This document shows, piece by piece, positions 1 through 8,842 of a DNA stretch of 59,911 nucleotides. The notes under the pieces are model-generated. The model did not search any database and was not told where the DNA came from. It was given only the letters and a program-made list of their open reading frames with translations. The stretch comes from Pseudomonadota bacterium (GTDB lineage: Bacteria; Pseudomonadota; Alphaproteobacteria; Sphingomonadales; Sphingomonadaceae): assembly GCA_023413015.1 (NCBI GenBank), contig JAEZQR010000221.1:1-59911 (forward strand), in the 5' to 3' direction. The position numbers were made by a program, and so were the translations under genes. Each line of letters opens with the position of its first letter. Positions within the stretch are counted from its first letter, which is position 1.

Positions 1-1881
1 CTGACCATCCTTGACCGCCACCTCGGCCACCTGCGCCACGATCGAGCCGAAGCTCTCGTGCAGCGCGATGCCGTGTGCGACGCCGTCCTCGCCCGCGCCC
101 ATGAACCCGGCCTCGGCCGCCGCGCGGCGTAGCACTTCGGCATGGCGCGGCGACTTGGCCAGCATGCGCAGGCGGAAGGTCAGCGGATCGACGCCCGCGG
201 CATTCGCCAGCTCGTCGACGAAGCTTTCGACGAAGAAGGCGGTGTAGCTGTGCCCGACCGAGCGCCAGAAACCCAGGGGCACCGGCGTCTCGACATCGGC
301 ATGCGCCACGCGCACCGCGCCGATATCGTAGGGCATGGCGAGCGCACCTTCGAGCGCCTGCGCGTTCGCGCCGCCACCGCTACCGAGCGCCGGCACGTTG
401 CGTGACATAAAGCTGGGTCCGACGCTCGGCACCGCAATCGTCGCGTCCCACGCCGCGATCCGCTTGTCCGGCCCGAGCTTCGCGCGCATCTGGGCGCGCG
501 CCGCCGGCCGGTACTTGTCCTGGGTCGTGTCCTCCTCGCGGGTCCAGATCAGCTGGACGGGGCGCTTCACCTGTTTCGCGATCAGCGCCGCCTGCACGCA
601 GGCATCGACCTCGGCCTTGCGGCCGAACCCGCCGCCGAGCAGCGTCGGGAAGACGGTGACCTCATCTTCCGACAGCCCGAGCGCGTCGGCCACGCGCCAG
701 TTGACCAGCGTCGCCGACTGGGTCGGTGCCCAGACCTCGGCGCCATTCTCGGTGATCCGCACCGTGGCGTTCATCGGCTCGAGGCAGGCGTGCGCGAGGA
801 ACGGCACGCCGTAGCTCGCCTGCACGACGGGGCCGCTTTCGAGCGCCGAGCCGGCGTCGCCCTCGTCCTGGAAGGCCTTCGCGTCGTCACCGGCCAGCGC
901 GTCGCGCAGCACCTTGTCGATCGCCGCGCTCGCCGCCACCGTCTCCGACGGCTCGAACCGGGCCTTGACCGCGTCGAGCGCGCTGCGCGCGCCCCACCAG
1001 GTGTCGGCGACCACGGCCACCCAGGTCGGCCCCTCGACCACGTCGATCACGCCTGGCCGGCGCCGCGCCGCGCCCGCATCGACGCTCGCCAGTTCCGCAC
1101 CATCGACCGGCCCGCTCTGCACGGCGGCGTACACCATCCCCGGAAGCCGCACGTCGAGGCCGAAGCGTGCCGAACCGTCGACCTTGGACGGCACGTCGAT
1201 CCGCGTCATTGACCGGCCGATCAGCCGCGGCGCTTTGCGCAGCATCGGTTCTTCCGGCGCGTCGTCAGGATCGACCTCGTCGATCAGCTCGGCGAAGCGC
1301 AGCCGCTTGCCCTGGTGCTCGACGAAGCCGTTCGCCGTGTCGCACTCGGTCCAGTCGACGTCCCAGCGCCGCGCCGCCGCCCGGCACAACAGTTCGCGCG
1401 CCGAGGCGCCGGCCAGCCGCAGCGTGTCATGGAACGCCATCACCGAGGTGCTGCCGCCGGTGATCTGGATCGCGTAGCGCCGCGCCAACTCGACCAGCGC
1501 CCAGCGCCCAAGTCCCTGGACGAGGCTCGGCAATCCCTCGGCGGCGGCCGCGCTGATGAAGGTGTTGGCATAGATCGGATGCAGCGGCGCCGGCTCGACG
1601 CCGACCGTCCGCCAGTCCGCTCCCAGCTCGTCGGCGACGATCTGCGGCAACGCGGTATAGACGCCCTGCCCCATCTCCGCCTGCGGCACCGCGACGATCA
1701 CCCGGCCCGAGGTGTCGATCTTGAGCCAGCCGTTGACCACCGTCTCGCCGGGACGGGCCGTCCAGTTGAGCGCGCGCTCGCGCGGCCACACGAGATAGCC
1801 GACGACGAGCCCGGCACCGACGCCGGCACCGATCAGCAGCTTGCGCCGGCTGATATCCGGAAGCTTGACCTTGGAAGCCAT
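1..1881 (-). CDS. Molybdopterin-binding hydroxylase large subunit, Tat-exported (partial, 3' end outside window)
   Basis: 627 codons are visible and the frame is still open at the window edge, so the C-terminus is missing. The N-terminus carries a twin-arginine signal (SRRKLLIGAG, residues about 11-20) followed by a hydrophobic stretch, so export as a folded, cofactor-loaded protein is expected. Motifs of the xanthine dehydrogenase/isoquinoline 1-oxidoreductase beta family are present: AEMGQGVYTALPQIVADELG near residue 70, LLGGGFGRK mid-protein and WRSVGHSYTAFFVE near residue 550. This family binds molybdopterin cytosine dinucleotide and hydroxylates heterocycles or oxidises aldehydes with a small 2Fe-2S partner. 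No partner gene lies upstream, so it would have to sit beyond the left edge. The substrate cannot be told. Family assignment is firm; IorB is one possible name. Confidence 0.88.
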   Translation of the reverse strand, partial: MASKVKLPDISRRKLLIGAGVGAGLVVGYLVWPRERALNWTARPGETVVNGWLKIDTSGRVIVAVPQAEMGQGVYTALPQIVADELGADWRTVGVEPAPLHPIYANTFISAAAAEGLPSLVQGLGRWALVELARRYAIQITGGSTSVMAFHDTLRLAGASARELLCRAAARRWDVDWTECDTANGFVEHQGKRLRFAELIDEVDPDDAPEEPMLRKAPRLIGRSMTRIDVPSKVDGSARFGLDVRLPGMVYAAVQSGPVDGAELASVDAGAARRRPGVIDVVEGPTWVAVVADTWWGARSALDAVKARFEPSETVAASAAIDKVLRDALAGDDAKAFQDEGDAGSALESGPVVQASYGVPFLAHACLEPMNATVRITENGAEVWAPTQSATLVNWRVADALGLSEDEVTVFPTLLGGGFGRKAEVDACVQAALIAKQVKRPVQLIWTREEDTTQDKYRPAARAQMRAKLGPDKRIAAWDATIAVPSVGPSFMSRNVPALGSGGGANAQALEGALAMPYDIGAVRVAHADVETPVPLGFWRSVGHSYTAFFVESFVDELANAAGVDPLTFRLRMLAKSPRHAEVLRRAAAEAGFMGAGEDGVAHGIALHESFGSIVAQVAEVAVKDGQ

Positions 1882-2027
1882 GCGCAGAGCGTTAGCGGCT
1901 GCTACGCCTTGCTGCAAACCTCAACCCGATGTGCGTCATCCTGCGCGAGAGGAGCCACCCGCTCGCAGATAGGCGCTCTAGTAGTGGCCCTCAGGTTTTC
2001 AGGGTCCTGAATATGGCTTGCATCGAC

Positions 2028-2057
2028 GCTACAAATGTAGCACGCTACAAAAGTAGC
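2028..2057. promoter_or_regulatory. Double BlaI/CopY-type operator
   Basis: GCTACAAATGTAGC (2028-2041) is a perfect 6-bp inverted repeat around an AA spacer. GCTACAAAAGTAGC (2044-2057) is the same with one changed base. Their centres are 16 bp apart. The TACA-N2-TGTA core is the known binding pattern of BlaI/MecI/CopY winged-helix repressors. The pair sits about 70 bp upstream of the start at 2129, a suitable place to block transcription of 2129-5218. No blaI-like gene occurs in the window, so the repressor would act from elsewhere. Confidence 0.72.
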
Positions 2058-2128
2058 GCAAAGCCCCTGCCGACTTCCGATCCATGCGAACGGGCAGGCT
2101 TTGACAGACGATGACGAGGAGAAATGCC

Positions 2129-3097
2129 ATGTCGAGACTCTTCGCTTTCCTTGCCGCAGTCGTGGTTTCGAGCGTCGCGATATCCTCGGCCTGCTCCGCG
2201 GACGTCGCCGACAGCGTCCACTTCAGTCTGCAGCCGGCAGAGCGCGATGATGGAATCCACGCCAGCTTCCGGAAGGCCGGGCAAGGGATCGACCAATGGT
2301 CGGCCGACCTCCCGGCCCGCGAGCTGGTGGGGCTCGATATCAGTCGGTTCCGCGCTTCGGGAAGCACGCCGGTCCGCTTCGCCCTGGTGCGAGAGGCAGG
2401 GCGTCTTGATTGCGCCGGCAATGGCGGCAACGCGACGGCCGCTGGTACGTGCCGCTTCTCACCGAACGCGAGCTTCATGGATTTTCTGGTCAGTCGCGGG
2501 ATGAGGCGCCCCACGTCCAATCAAGCGCTTGGCCTGATGGCGGTTGACGCCCGGCGCGGCACTGTCGAGGCGCTGGGCGCCGCACGCTATCCGGTGCCGA
2601 CAGTCGAGCAGCTGATGGGGCTGACGGCGGTCGGTGTCGATGCACCCTATATCGCCGGACTGTCGCGGGTCGGCTACCGCCCGCAGACGATCGATACGTT
2701 GCTGGAATTCCGGGCGCTGAACATCACGCCGGAGTTCATCCAGGGCTTCGTCCGGCTCGGCTATGCCGATCTGCCGGCTAGCGAGTTCGTGCAGCTGAAG
2801 GCGCTCGGAATCGACGCCGACTTCGTCGCCGGGTTCGAGCGCATCGGCTACGGCCGCCTGCCGGCATCGGACTTGGTTCAGCTCAAGTCTCTCGGCGTCA
2901 CGCCAGCCTGGGTCGCGAGCTTCGAGCGGCTCGGTTACCACCGGATCGGCATCGATGATCTGGTGCAAATGAAAGCGCTCGGAGTCACGCCCGACTATGC
3001 GCTCGCGGTCCGGAAGAGCGAAGGTGCGGCGCTACCTTCGCCCGACCGCCTCATCCAGCTTCGCGCGGTCGGCTTTCGCCCGCGTCTACGCAACTAA
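2129..3097 (+). CDS. Exported protein with five tandem 29-residue repeats
   Basis: A 322-residue protein starting at 2129, preceded by GAGGAG (2116-2121) at 7 nt; an ATG at 2111 is less likely because it precedes this site. The N-terminus is a signal peptide (hydrophobic core FAFLAAVVVSSVAI). Residues about 154-296 hold five repeats of about 29 residues, each of the form F/L-V-Q-L-K-A-L-G-V-T-P-x-F-x-x-x-F-x-R-L-G-Y, and a sixth partial copy ends the protein. As I recall, similar repeats occur in the C-terminal part of M56/BlaR1-type peptidases of xanthomonads and sphingomonads. That fits the BlaI-type operator just upstream. The TonB receptor gene follows after 27 nt, so the two are probably one operon. 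Function unknown; a periplasmic sensing or binding role is a guess. Confidence 0.82.
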   Translation: MSRLFAFLAAVVVSSVAISSACSADVADSVHFSLQPAERDDGIHASFRKAGQGIDQWSADLPARELVGLDISRFRASGSTPVRFALVREAGRLDCAGNGGNATAAGTCRFSPNASFMDFLVSRGMRRPTSNQALGLMAVDARRGTVEALGAARYPVPTVEQLMGLTAVGVDAPYIAGLSRVGYRPQTIDTLLEFRALNITPEFIQGFVRLGYADLPASEFVQLKALGIDADFVAGFERIGYGRLPASDLVQLKSLGVTPAWVASFERLGYHRIGIDDLVQMKALGVTPDYALAVRKSEGAALPSPDRLIQLRAVGFRPRLRN

Positions 3098-3124
3098 GCT
3101 CCTATTTCGTCGACAGGGGACTCC

Positions 3125-5218
3125 ATGACCGCCCACTTGCGTCCGTTGCTGCTCGCCTCCGCCGCCTTGCTGTGGGCCGCGCCACAGAACGCGAGCGCCC
3201 AGACGACGTCCGATCCGGCAAAGGTGCCGCCGCCGGTGCCCGCCGCGACAAAAGGGGCACGGGTTTACAGCCCGGCGGATTTCGCACGCTTCGCCCCAAA
3301 GAACGCGTACGACATGCTGCGGCAGGTCCCTGGCTTCGCCATCCGCACCGCCGATGAGGAGCGGGGTCTCGGGCAGGCATCCGAGAATGTCCTGATCAAC
3401 GGTCAGCGGCTCACGAACAAGTCGGGTGGCGCGGTCGAGGCGCTGCGGAAAGTTCCGGCCGGCAATGTCGAGAGGATCGAGATCGTCGAAGCGGCCAGCC
3501 TCGGCATCGCCGGCCTTTCCGGCCAGGTCGCCAATGTGGTGATCAAATCGCAGCAGACCTCCGCTGGCCAGTTCGAATGGAACCCGGTCTTCCGGGCCCA
3601 TTATGCCGAGCCGGAGCTGCTCGCCGGCTCAGTCAGCTATTCCGGCAAGGCCGGGCCGGTCGATTATACGCTGTCGGCGAAGAACCAGTACGGCCGCGGC
3701 GCGTTCGGTGGCCCGATCGAGATCCTGGATGCGGCCGGCACGGTCATCGAGCGGCGGCACGAGGTCTATCACTCCGAATATGAGCAGGCGAACCTCGAGG
3801 CCAAGTTCGCGCTGGATCTCCCCGGTTCATCGGTCGCCAACCTCGACCTCAATTATATCCCCTATTGGAACCCCGCCCGTTACCGCGACCGTCGAATACT
3901 GCTGAGCGGCGACAACCGCCGGCGGACGACGGTCACCAAGCTCGAGGGCTACGAAATCAACCTCAACGGCGATTACGAGTTCGCGCTCGGCCCCGGCCGG
4001 CTGAAGCTGATCGGGCTGCGTCATTTCGAACATGAGCCCTTGGTAACGACGCGTGTGCTCAGCTTCGACAGCGGAGCCCCGGATCAAGGTCTCCGGCTGA
4101 GCCGCAACACCCGCATCGGCGAAACCATCGCCCGAGCCGAGTATGGCTGGAAAAGCGGACGCAACGATTGGCAATTCTCGCTGGAACGGGCGTTCAACTC
4201 GCTCGACCAGAAGGGCGCGCTCTTCGAACTCGATCCTCTGGGTGAGTTTGTCGCGGCGCCGTTTCCGAACGGCACCGGCAAGGTCGTCGAGACCCGGTAC
4301 GAGGGCATTGCAACGCTCAGCCGCCCGCTCGGGCCCAACCTCGACCTGCAGGTCGCCGCCGGCGCCGAAACCTCCCGTCTCGAACGGGTGGACGGCGATC
4401 TGCCGGCCCGCAAGTTCTTCCGGCCGAAGGGCAGCATCACGCTGGGATGGCGGCCGGCGGCGGGGTGGGATGCCAGCTTCAAGCTGCGCCGGCGCGTCGG
4501 CCAGATCAGCTTCTATGATTTCCTCGCCCAGCCCAAGCTGACGCAGGATCGCGAGAACGCCGGCAATCCCGACCTCGTCCCGCCGCAGAGCTGGGAGATC
4601 GAGACCGAGGTCGGCCGCGAGCTCGGCGCCTGGGGCAAGACGCGCCTGCGCACCTGGTATCACCGTGTCGAAGATATCGTGGACGTGATTCCGATCGGCG
4701 AGGACGGCGAGGGCATCGGCAACCTGCCGCGCGCGAGCCGCCTGGGCGTCGAGAGCGTAAGCACGATCCAGTTCGAGCCGATCGGATGGGCCGGCGCCAA
4801 GCTGGACGTGAAGGTTGGCTTCGAGCGCACCCGCGTCAAGGACCCGCTCACGGGCGAGAAGCGCCCGATCAGCGGCATCATGGACCGCTGGGCGAATTTT
4901 TCGCTGCGCCACGACATTCCGGAGACCCCACTGGCGTGGGGCGTCTCCGCCGACTACAGCCACTATGCGAAATACTACTATCCGACCGAGGTCTACCGCA
5001 GCTGGGAAGGCCCATGGTGGATCGGCTTCTTCGTCGAGCACAAGAACGTCTTCGGCCTGACCGTGCGCGCCGACGTCGGCAATTTGTCCAACGCCCGTCA
5101 CCTGTTCGACCGCACCGTCTATACCGGCCGCAGGACGGTCGCTCCGGTCGACTATATCCAGCGCCACGATCAGCTGATCGGGCCGATCTTCGAGTTTTCG
5201 GTGCGCGGGAATTTCTAG
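3125..5218 (+). CDS. TonB-dependent receptor
   Basis: A 697-residue outer-membrane receptor. A signal peptide (RPLLLASAALLWAAPQNASA) is followed by a plug domain at about 45-150, with NAYDMLRQVPGF, VLINGQRL and VERIEIVEA, the usual landmarks of the TonB plug. The rest is a 22-strand-type barrel ending in an aromatic residue (RGNF), as BAM substrates do. No clear TonB box is seen between the signal peptide and the plug. The family imports siderophores, saccharides or other large ligands using TonB energy; the ligand cannot be deduced. It lies 27 nt behind the repeat protein and below the BlaI-type operator, so it is probably induced with it. Confidence 0.9.
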   Translation: MTAHLRPLLLASAALLWAAPQNASAQTTSDPAKVPPPVPAATKGARVYSPADFARFAPKNAYDMLRQVPGFAIRTADEERGLGQASENVLINGQRLTNKSGGAVEALRKVPAGNVERIEIVEAASLGIAGLSGQVANVVIKSQQTSAGQFEWNPVFRAHYAEPELLAGSVSYSGKAGPVDYTLSAKNQYGRGAFGGPIEILDAAGTVIERRHEVYHSEYEQANLEAKFALDLPGSSVANLDLNYIPYWNPARYRDRRILLSGDNRRRTTVTKLEGYEINLNGDYEFALGPGRLKLIGLRHFEHEPLVTTRVLSFDSGAPDQGLRLSRNTRIGETIARAEYGWKSGRNDWQFSLERAFNSLDQKGALFELDPLGEFVAAPFPNGTGKVVETRYEGIATLSRPLGPNLDLQVAAGAETSRLERVDGDLPARKFFRPKGSITLGWRPAAGWDASFKLRRRVGQISFYDFLAQPKLTQDRENAGNPDLVPPQSWEIETEVGRELGAWGKTRLRTWYHRVEDIVDVIPIGEDGEGIGNLPRASRLGVESVSTIQFEPIGWAGAKLDVKVGFERTRVKDPLTGEKRPISGIMDRWANFSLRHDIPETPLAWGVSADYSHYAKYYYPTEVYRSWEGPWWIGFFVEHKNVFGLTVRADVGNLSNARHLFDRTVYTGRRTVAPVDYIQRHDQLIGPIFEFSVRGNF

Positions 5219-5271
5219 GGCGGGCTCATCCGGCGCTGGAACGGGATATGACAGTGGCCACGACCGGCCGC

Positions 5272-5814
5272 TTACATCCGTTTCGGGGTGGAGAAGACCC
5301 GCGTCACTTCGGGCTCGAAGCTTTCGAGGGGGTCGACGTCGAAGTTGGGGTCGAAGGCGGGGGCGTCCCATTCGTCGACGAGGCGTTCGGCGGTGGCGAA
5401 CCAGGGTTCGTCCTTGAAGCGGTCGCGCATGTTCGTCGGCTTGCCGAGGTGGTCGTAATAGTAGCGGCCCTGGAAATCCTGGTGCCAGTAGATGGTGTGG
5501 TACAGGTCTTCCGAGACGTAGGGCTTGAGCATCTCGGCGGCGATCGGGCCGTGGTTGGGAATCGAGAACAGCTTGCCGAGATCGTGGCAGAGCGCGGCGA
5601 CCACCTCCTCGTCCGAGGCGCCCGCGCGGCGGGCGAGCGTCGCCGCCATCAGGCTGTGCGTCAGCTGATCGGCGGCGAAGCCGACCTCGATGTCCTTGAG
5701 CCGCGCGAGGCTTTCCATGATCTGCCGGGGCGCCTGCGTCTTTTGATGCTTGCCGTGCTCGGCGGCGATGTGCGCCCAATCCTCGGCGGTACCCTGCAAC
5801 ATGTTCGTGAACAT
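5272..5814 (-). CDS. HD-domain protein of the PhnZ-like (mixed-valent di-iron oxygenase) type
   Basis: A 180-residue protein. The pattern is H53 (QLTHS), H77-D78 (LCHDLGK), H88 (NHG), H106/H111 and a late RLVDEWDAPAF segment. HD-domain phosphohydrolases share the His/Asp core. The final R-x-x-x-E-W-D-x-P-A segment recalls the conserved C-terminal part of PhnZ and related HD oxygenases, which cleave C-P or C-C bonds with a di-iron centre. It is the last gene of the operon, 11 nt below an acyl-CoA ligase and two acyl-CoA dehydrogenases, so a catabolic substrate is more likely than a nucleotide. HD fold is secure; oxygenase rather than hydrolase chemistry is inference. Confidence 0.75.
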   Translation of the reverse strand: MFTNMLQGTAEDWAHIAAEHGKHQKTQAPRQIMESLARLKDIEVGFAADQLTHSLMAATLARRAGASDEEVVAALCHDLGKLFSIPNHGPIAAEMLKPYVSEDLYHTIYWHQDFQGRYYYDHLGKPTNMRDRFKDEPWFATAERLVDEWDAPAFDPNFDVDPLESFEPEVTRVFSTPKRM

Positions 5815-5825
5815 GGGTTCTGCTC

Positions 5826-7553
5826 CTACTCGGCGGCCTCGCGGGCCGTGAACACATCGCGGTAGTGCTTGCGAAGCGAGACCTTGTCGATCTTGGCCGA
5901 TCCCAGCTTGGGCAGCGGCTCGGCGCTGATCCACAGCCGCGCCGGCACCTTGAACGCCGCCAGATCGTTGCGGGTGAAGTCGATCAGCGCCTCGGGCTCG
6001 ACGCGCTCGCCGGGCTTGAGGTACGCGACCGCGCCGACGATCTCGCCCAGCCGCTCGTCGGGCAGGCCGAACACGCAGGCCTCGGCCACCGCCGGGTGGT
6101 TGTAGATCGCGGCTTCCACCTCCTGACAGCTGATGTTCTCGCCGCCGCGGATGATGATATCCTTCTTGCGGTCGACGATAAACAGATAGCCGTCCTCGTC
6201 CATGTAGCCGAGGTCGCCGGTCAGGAACCAGCCGTCGGGCGTGAACGCAGCGGCCGTCTCGGCCGGCTTGTTCCAGTAGCCGCGCACGTTGGCGGACGAA
6301 CGGATGCACACCTCGCCGATCTCGCCTGCCGGCAGCGGGTTGCCGGCATCGTCGGCGATCTTCATCTCGACCATCGGCGGTGAGGGGCGGCCGGTGGAGG
6401 CCGGCTTGTTGCGGTAGTTGTCGCGCAGGTTGCCGGCGCCGACGCCGTTGGTCTCGGTGAGGCCGTAGCCGATCGCCGGGTTCTTGCCGGGGAAGGCCTG
6501 CGCCAGCCGCTCGACATGCTCGGCCGGGCGCGGCGCGCCGCCGGCGGCGATGTCGAGCAGGCTCGAGAGGTCGTACTTGTCCTTGTCCGGGTGCTGCATC
6601 AGCTCGAGGCTCATCGTCGGCACGCCGACGAAGTAGGTCGCGCGCTCCTTCTCGATCAGCTTGAGCGCCTCGCCCGCGTCCCACTTGTGCATGATGACGA
6701 GCTTGCGCCCGATCGCCACCGAGACCAGCAGCACCGGCACCGAGCCGGTGATGTGGAACAGCGGCACGTTCAAGAGCATCACCTGCTGCGGCGGCAGCTC
6801 GACGCCCTGGCCGGCCGCGAGCTGGAGCATCGCGAGGCCCTGGACGAGATAGTTCATCGCGCCATGCACCACCGACCGGTGCGTCGCGACCGCCCCCTTC
6901 GGGTTGCCGGTCGACCCCGAGGTGTACATGATCGTCGCGTCGTCCTCGGGCCCAAGCGGCGGCAGGTACCAGGGCGCCGCCGGCGCGTCGGCCATCAGCT
7001 TCTCGAGCCGCGCATAGCCCAGTTCGCCCGCCACGCCAGCGCCGGCACGCACCACGACGACCGGGACGTGGAAGCCGGCGAGCGAGGCCAGGCGCCGCGC
7101 CCGCTCCTCGTCGGCGAAGATCAGCCGGGTTCCCGAATCCTCAACGCCGTAGCGCAGCTCGTCCGGCTGCCACCAGGCGTTCATCGGCACGACCACCGCA
7201 CCCAAGTGCAGCAGCCCGACGAAGCAGGCGATCCATTCGGGGTAGTTGCGCATGGCGAGCGCCACGCGGTCGCCCTTGGCGATGCCGTATTTCTGCTGCG
7301 CGGCGGCGGCGATGCGGATCGCCTGCTCGTAGATCTGGCCGAAGGTGAAGCGCTCGTCGCGGTAGACGACGAACTCCTTGTCGGCGTTCTGCTGGAAGAA
7401 GAAGGCGAGATACTCGCGCATCGACGGCGGCGCGTTCTTGAACACCGGCAGCTCGGCGCCGCGGATGTTCGCCGTCGTCACCTCGAGCTGTCCGCCCGGC
7501 GCGATGATTGCCGCGATCGTGGCATCGAGCGCCTTGTCGAGCTCGGTCAGCAT
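5826..7553 (-). CDS. Acyl-CoA ligase (class I adenylate-forming enzyme)
   Basis: A 575-residue AMP-dependent synthetase. The phosphate-binding motif YTSGSTGNPKGA, the A5-type YGLTETNG and the hinge motif TGDLGYMDEDGYLFIVDRKK are all present, followed by the C-terminal lysine region (LGSAKIDKVSLRKHY). It should activate a carboxylic acid with ATP and CoA. Its neighbours are two acyl-CoA dehydrogenases upstream and an HD-domain protein downstream, so it probably primes the same substrate for beta-oxidation-like breakdown. Closest analogues are long-chain, aromatic or side-chain CoA ligases; the substrate is not evident. The start follows a purine-rich GGGAGGGAGA stretch. Confidence 0.9.
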   Translation of the reverse strand: MLTELDKALDATIAAIIAPGGQLEVTTANIRGAELPVFKNAPPSMREYLAFFFQQNADKEFVVYRDERFTFGQIYEQAIRIAAAAQQKYGIAKGDRVALAMRNYPEWIACFVGLLHLGAVVVPMNAWWQPDELRYGVEDSGTRLIFADEERARRLASLAGFHVPVVVVRAGAGVAGELGYARLEKLMADAPAAPWYLPPLGPEDDATIMYTSGSTGNPKGAVATHRSVVHGAMNYLVQGLAMLQLAAGQGVELPPQQVMLLNVPLFHITGSVPVLLVSVAIGRKLVIMHKWDAGEALKLIEKERATYFVGVPTMSLELMQHPDKDKYDLSSLLDIAAGGAPRPAEHVERLAQAFPGKNPAIGYGLTETNGVGAGNLRDNYRNKPASTGRPSPPMVEMKIADDAGNPLPAGEIGEVCIRSSANVRGYWNKPAETAAAFTPDGWFLTGDLGYMDEDGYLFIVDRKKDIIIRGGENISCQEVEAAIYNHPAVAEACVFGLPDERLGEIVGAVAYLKPGERVEPEALIDFTRNDLAAFKVPARLWISAEPLPKLGSAKIDKVSLRKHYRDVFTAREAAE

Positions 7554-7590
7554 AATCTCTCCCTCCCCAGGGAATTCACACCTTAGTGTA

Positions 7591-7661
7591 TCGTCATTCC
7601 CGCGAAAGCGCGAACCCCGGGAGTCCGCCTCGCCGGGGCGCCGCCTTCACGGGAACAACGA
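7591..7661. repeat. REP-like inverted repeat element
   Basis: Arms at 7591-7610 (TCGTCATTCCCGCGAAAGCG) and 7642-7661 pair as an inverted repeat with 16 of 20 positions matching, around a GC-rich centre. GTCATTCCCGCGAAGGCGGG-type elements are common intergenic repeats in proteobacterial genomes. It lies in the only sizeable gap of the catabolic operon, between the acyl-CoA dehydrogenase at 7681 and the ligase. It could fold in the mRNA and modulate expression of the distal genes. Confidence 0.7.
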
Positions 7662-7680
7662 TCACCGTATCGACTTTGCC

Positions 7681-8817
7681 TCAATAGCCCATCATCCGCG
7701 CCATTCTGTCGCCGTGGAAGGCGATGTCGCCGAAGGTTTCCATCGCGGCACGCGCGCGCTTCATGAAGAAGCCGATGTCGAACTCGTCGGTCATGCCGAT
7801 GCCGCCGTGCATCTGCACCGCCTCGTTGGTCGCGAGCTTCGCCACCTCGCCGGCCTTGCCCTTGGCGAGGCTGACGAACAGCGCGGCGTTGCCGCCCTCG
7901 TCGAGCGCCTGGAGCGCGCGGAGCGTCGCCGAACGCACCAGCTCGATCTCGCAGAACAGATGCGCGGCGCGGTGCTGCAGCGCCTGGAAGCTGCCGATCT
8001 TCACGCCGAACTGCTCGCGTTGCTTGAGATAGTCGACCGTGTGGCGGAAGCTTTCCGACGACAGCCCAAGCATCTCGGCGGCGAGGCAGGCGCGGCCGGC
8101 GTCGAGCACGCGTTCGAGCACCGGCCAGCCGCCGCCGACCTCGCCGAGCACGTCGGCGCCGTCGACCTGGACGCCGTCGAGCTGGATGCGCGCGGCGTTG
8201 CGGCTGTCGACCATGATGGTGCGGTCAACCGAAACGCCGTCGGCCTGGCGGTCGACGAGGAACAGCGTTAGGCCGGTCGTGTCGCTCGCCTCGCCGGCGG
8301 TGCGCGCCGCGACGATCAGCTTGTCGGCGACATGACCGTCGAGCACGAAGGTCTTGCGCCCCGTGAGCTTGAAGCCGTTGCCCGAGGGCTCGGCGCGCGT
8401 CTCGATGAAGCTGGGCGCGTGCCGCGACTTCTCCTCGGCGGCGAGCGCGAGCAGCAGGTCGCCGCTGGCCACCTGCGGCAGCAGCGCCGCCTTCTGCTCG
8501 TCGTTGCCGCCTGCCATCACCGCGGTCGCGCCGAGGATCGCGGTCGAAAGCATCGGCGACAGCGTCAGGTTCTTGCCGATCGCCTCCTGCACGAGGCCGG
8601 CTGCGACATAGCCCAGCCCGACGCCGCCGTGCTGCTCCGGCACCAGAATGCCGGCGAAGCCCATCTCGGCCATCGCCTTCCACAGCTCGCGGCTGAAGCC
8701 GACGGAATCGTTCGCATCGCGCAGGTGCCGCAGCTCGGACACCGGCGCCTTCTCCGCGAAGAAGCCTTCCGCGGAGTCGCGGATCATCGCCTGCTCGTCG
8801 GTCAGTACCAACGCCAT
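7681..8817 (-). CDS. Acyl-CoA dehydrogenase family protein, probably the non-catalytic partner of a heteromeric enzyme
   Basis: A 378-residue acyl-CoA dehydrogenase fold: N-terminal helical domain (LTDEQAMIRDSAEGFF), central beta domain (LALAAEEKSRHAP) and C-terminal helices with EAVQMHGGIGMTDEFDIG. The usual C-terminal I-x-E-G-T/G-x-E segment, which carries the catalytic glutamate in many members, is missing; the protein ends HGDRMARMMGY. The dehydrogenase at 8843, 25 nt upstream in the same operon, has that segment. This pairing resembles the alpha2-beta2 dehydrogenases of steroid side-chain catabolism (FadE26-27, FadE28-29), in which only one subunit holds the base. Family is secure; the heteromer is inference. 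Confidence 0.87.
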   Translation of the reverse strand: MALVLTDEQAMIRDSAEGFFAEKAPVSELRHLRDANDSVGFSRELWKAMAEMGFAGILVPEQHGGVGLGYVAAGLVQEAIGKNLTLSPMLSTAILGATAVMAGGNDEQKAALLPQVASGDLLLALAAEEKSRHAPSFIETRAEPSGNGFKLTGRKTFVLDGHVADKLIVAARTAGEASDTTGLTLFLVDRQADGVSVDRTIMVDSRNAARIQLDGVQVDGADVLGEVGGGWPVLERVLDAGRACLAAEMLGLSSESFRHTVDYLKQREQFGVKIGSFQALQHRAAHLFCEIELVRSATLRALQALDEGGNAALFVSLAKGKAGEVAKLATNEAVQMHGGIGMTDEFDIGFFMKRARAAMETFGDIAFHGDRMARMMGY

Positions 8818-8842
8818 CTGGCTATTCTCCCCTTATCTCTCT

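Noticed and set aside
2101..2106. TTGACA as a -35 promoter box for the repeat-protein gene
   Set aside because: Lies only about 20 bases before the start codon and downstream of the operators; no -10 can fit.
3827..5857. Long open frame on the minus strand opposite the TonB receptor
   Set aside because: Arises from high-GC codon bias; low-complexity Arg/Asp-rich translation, no motif, and the plus strand holds a clear receptor.
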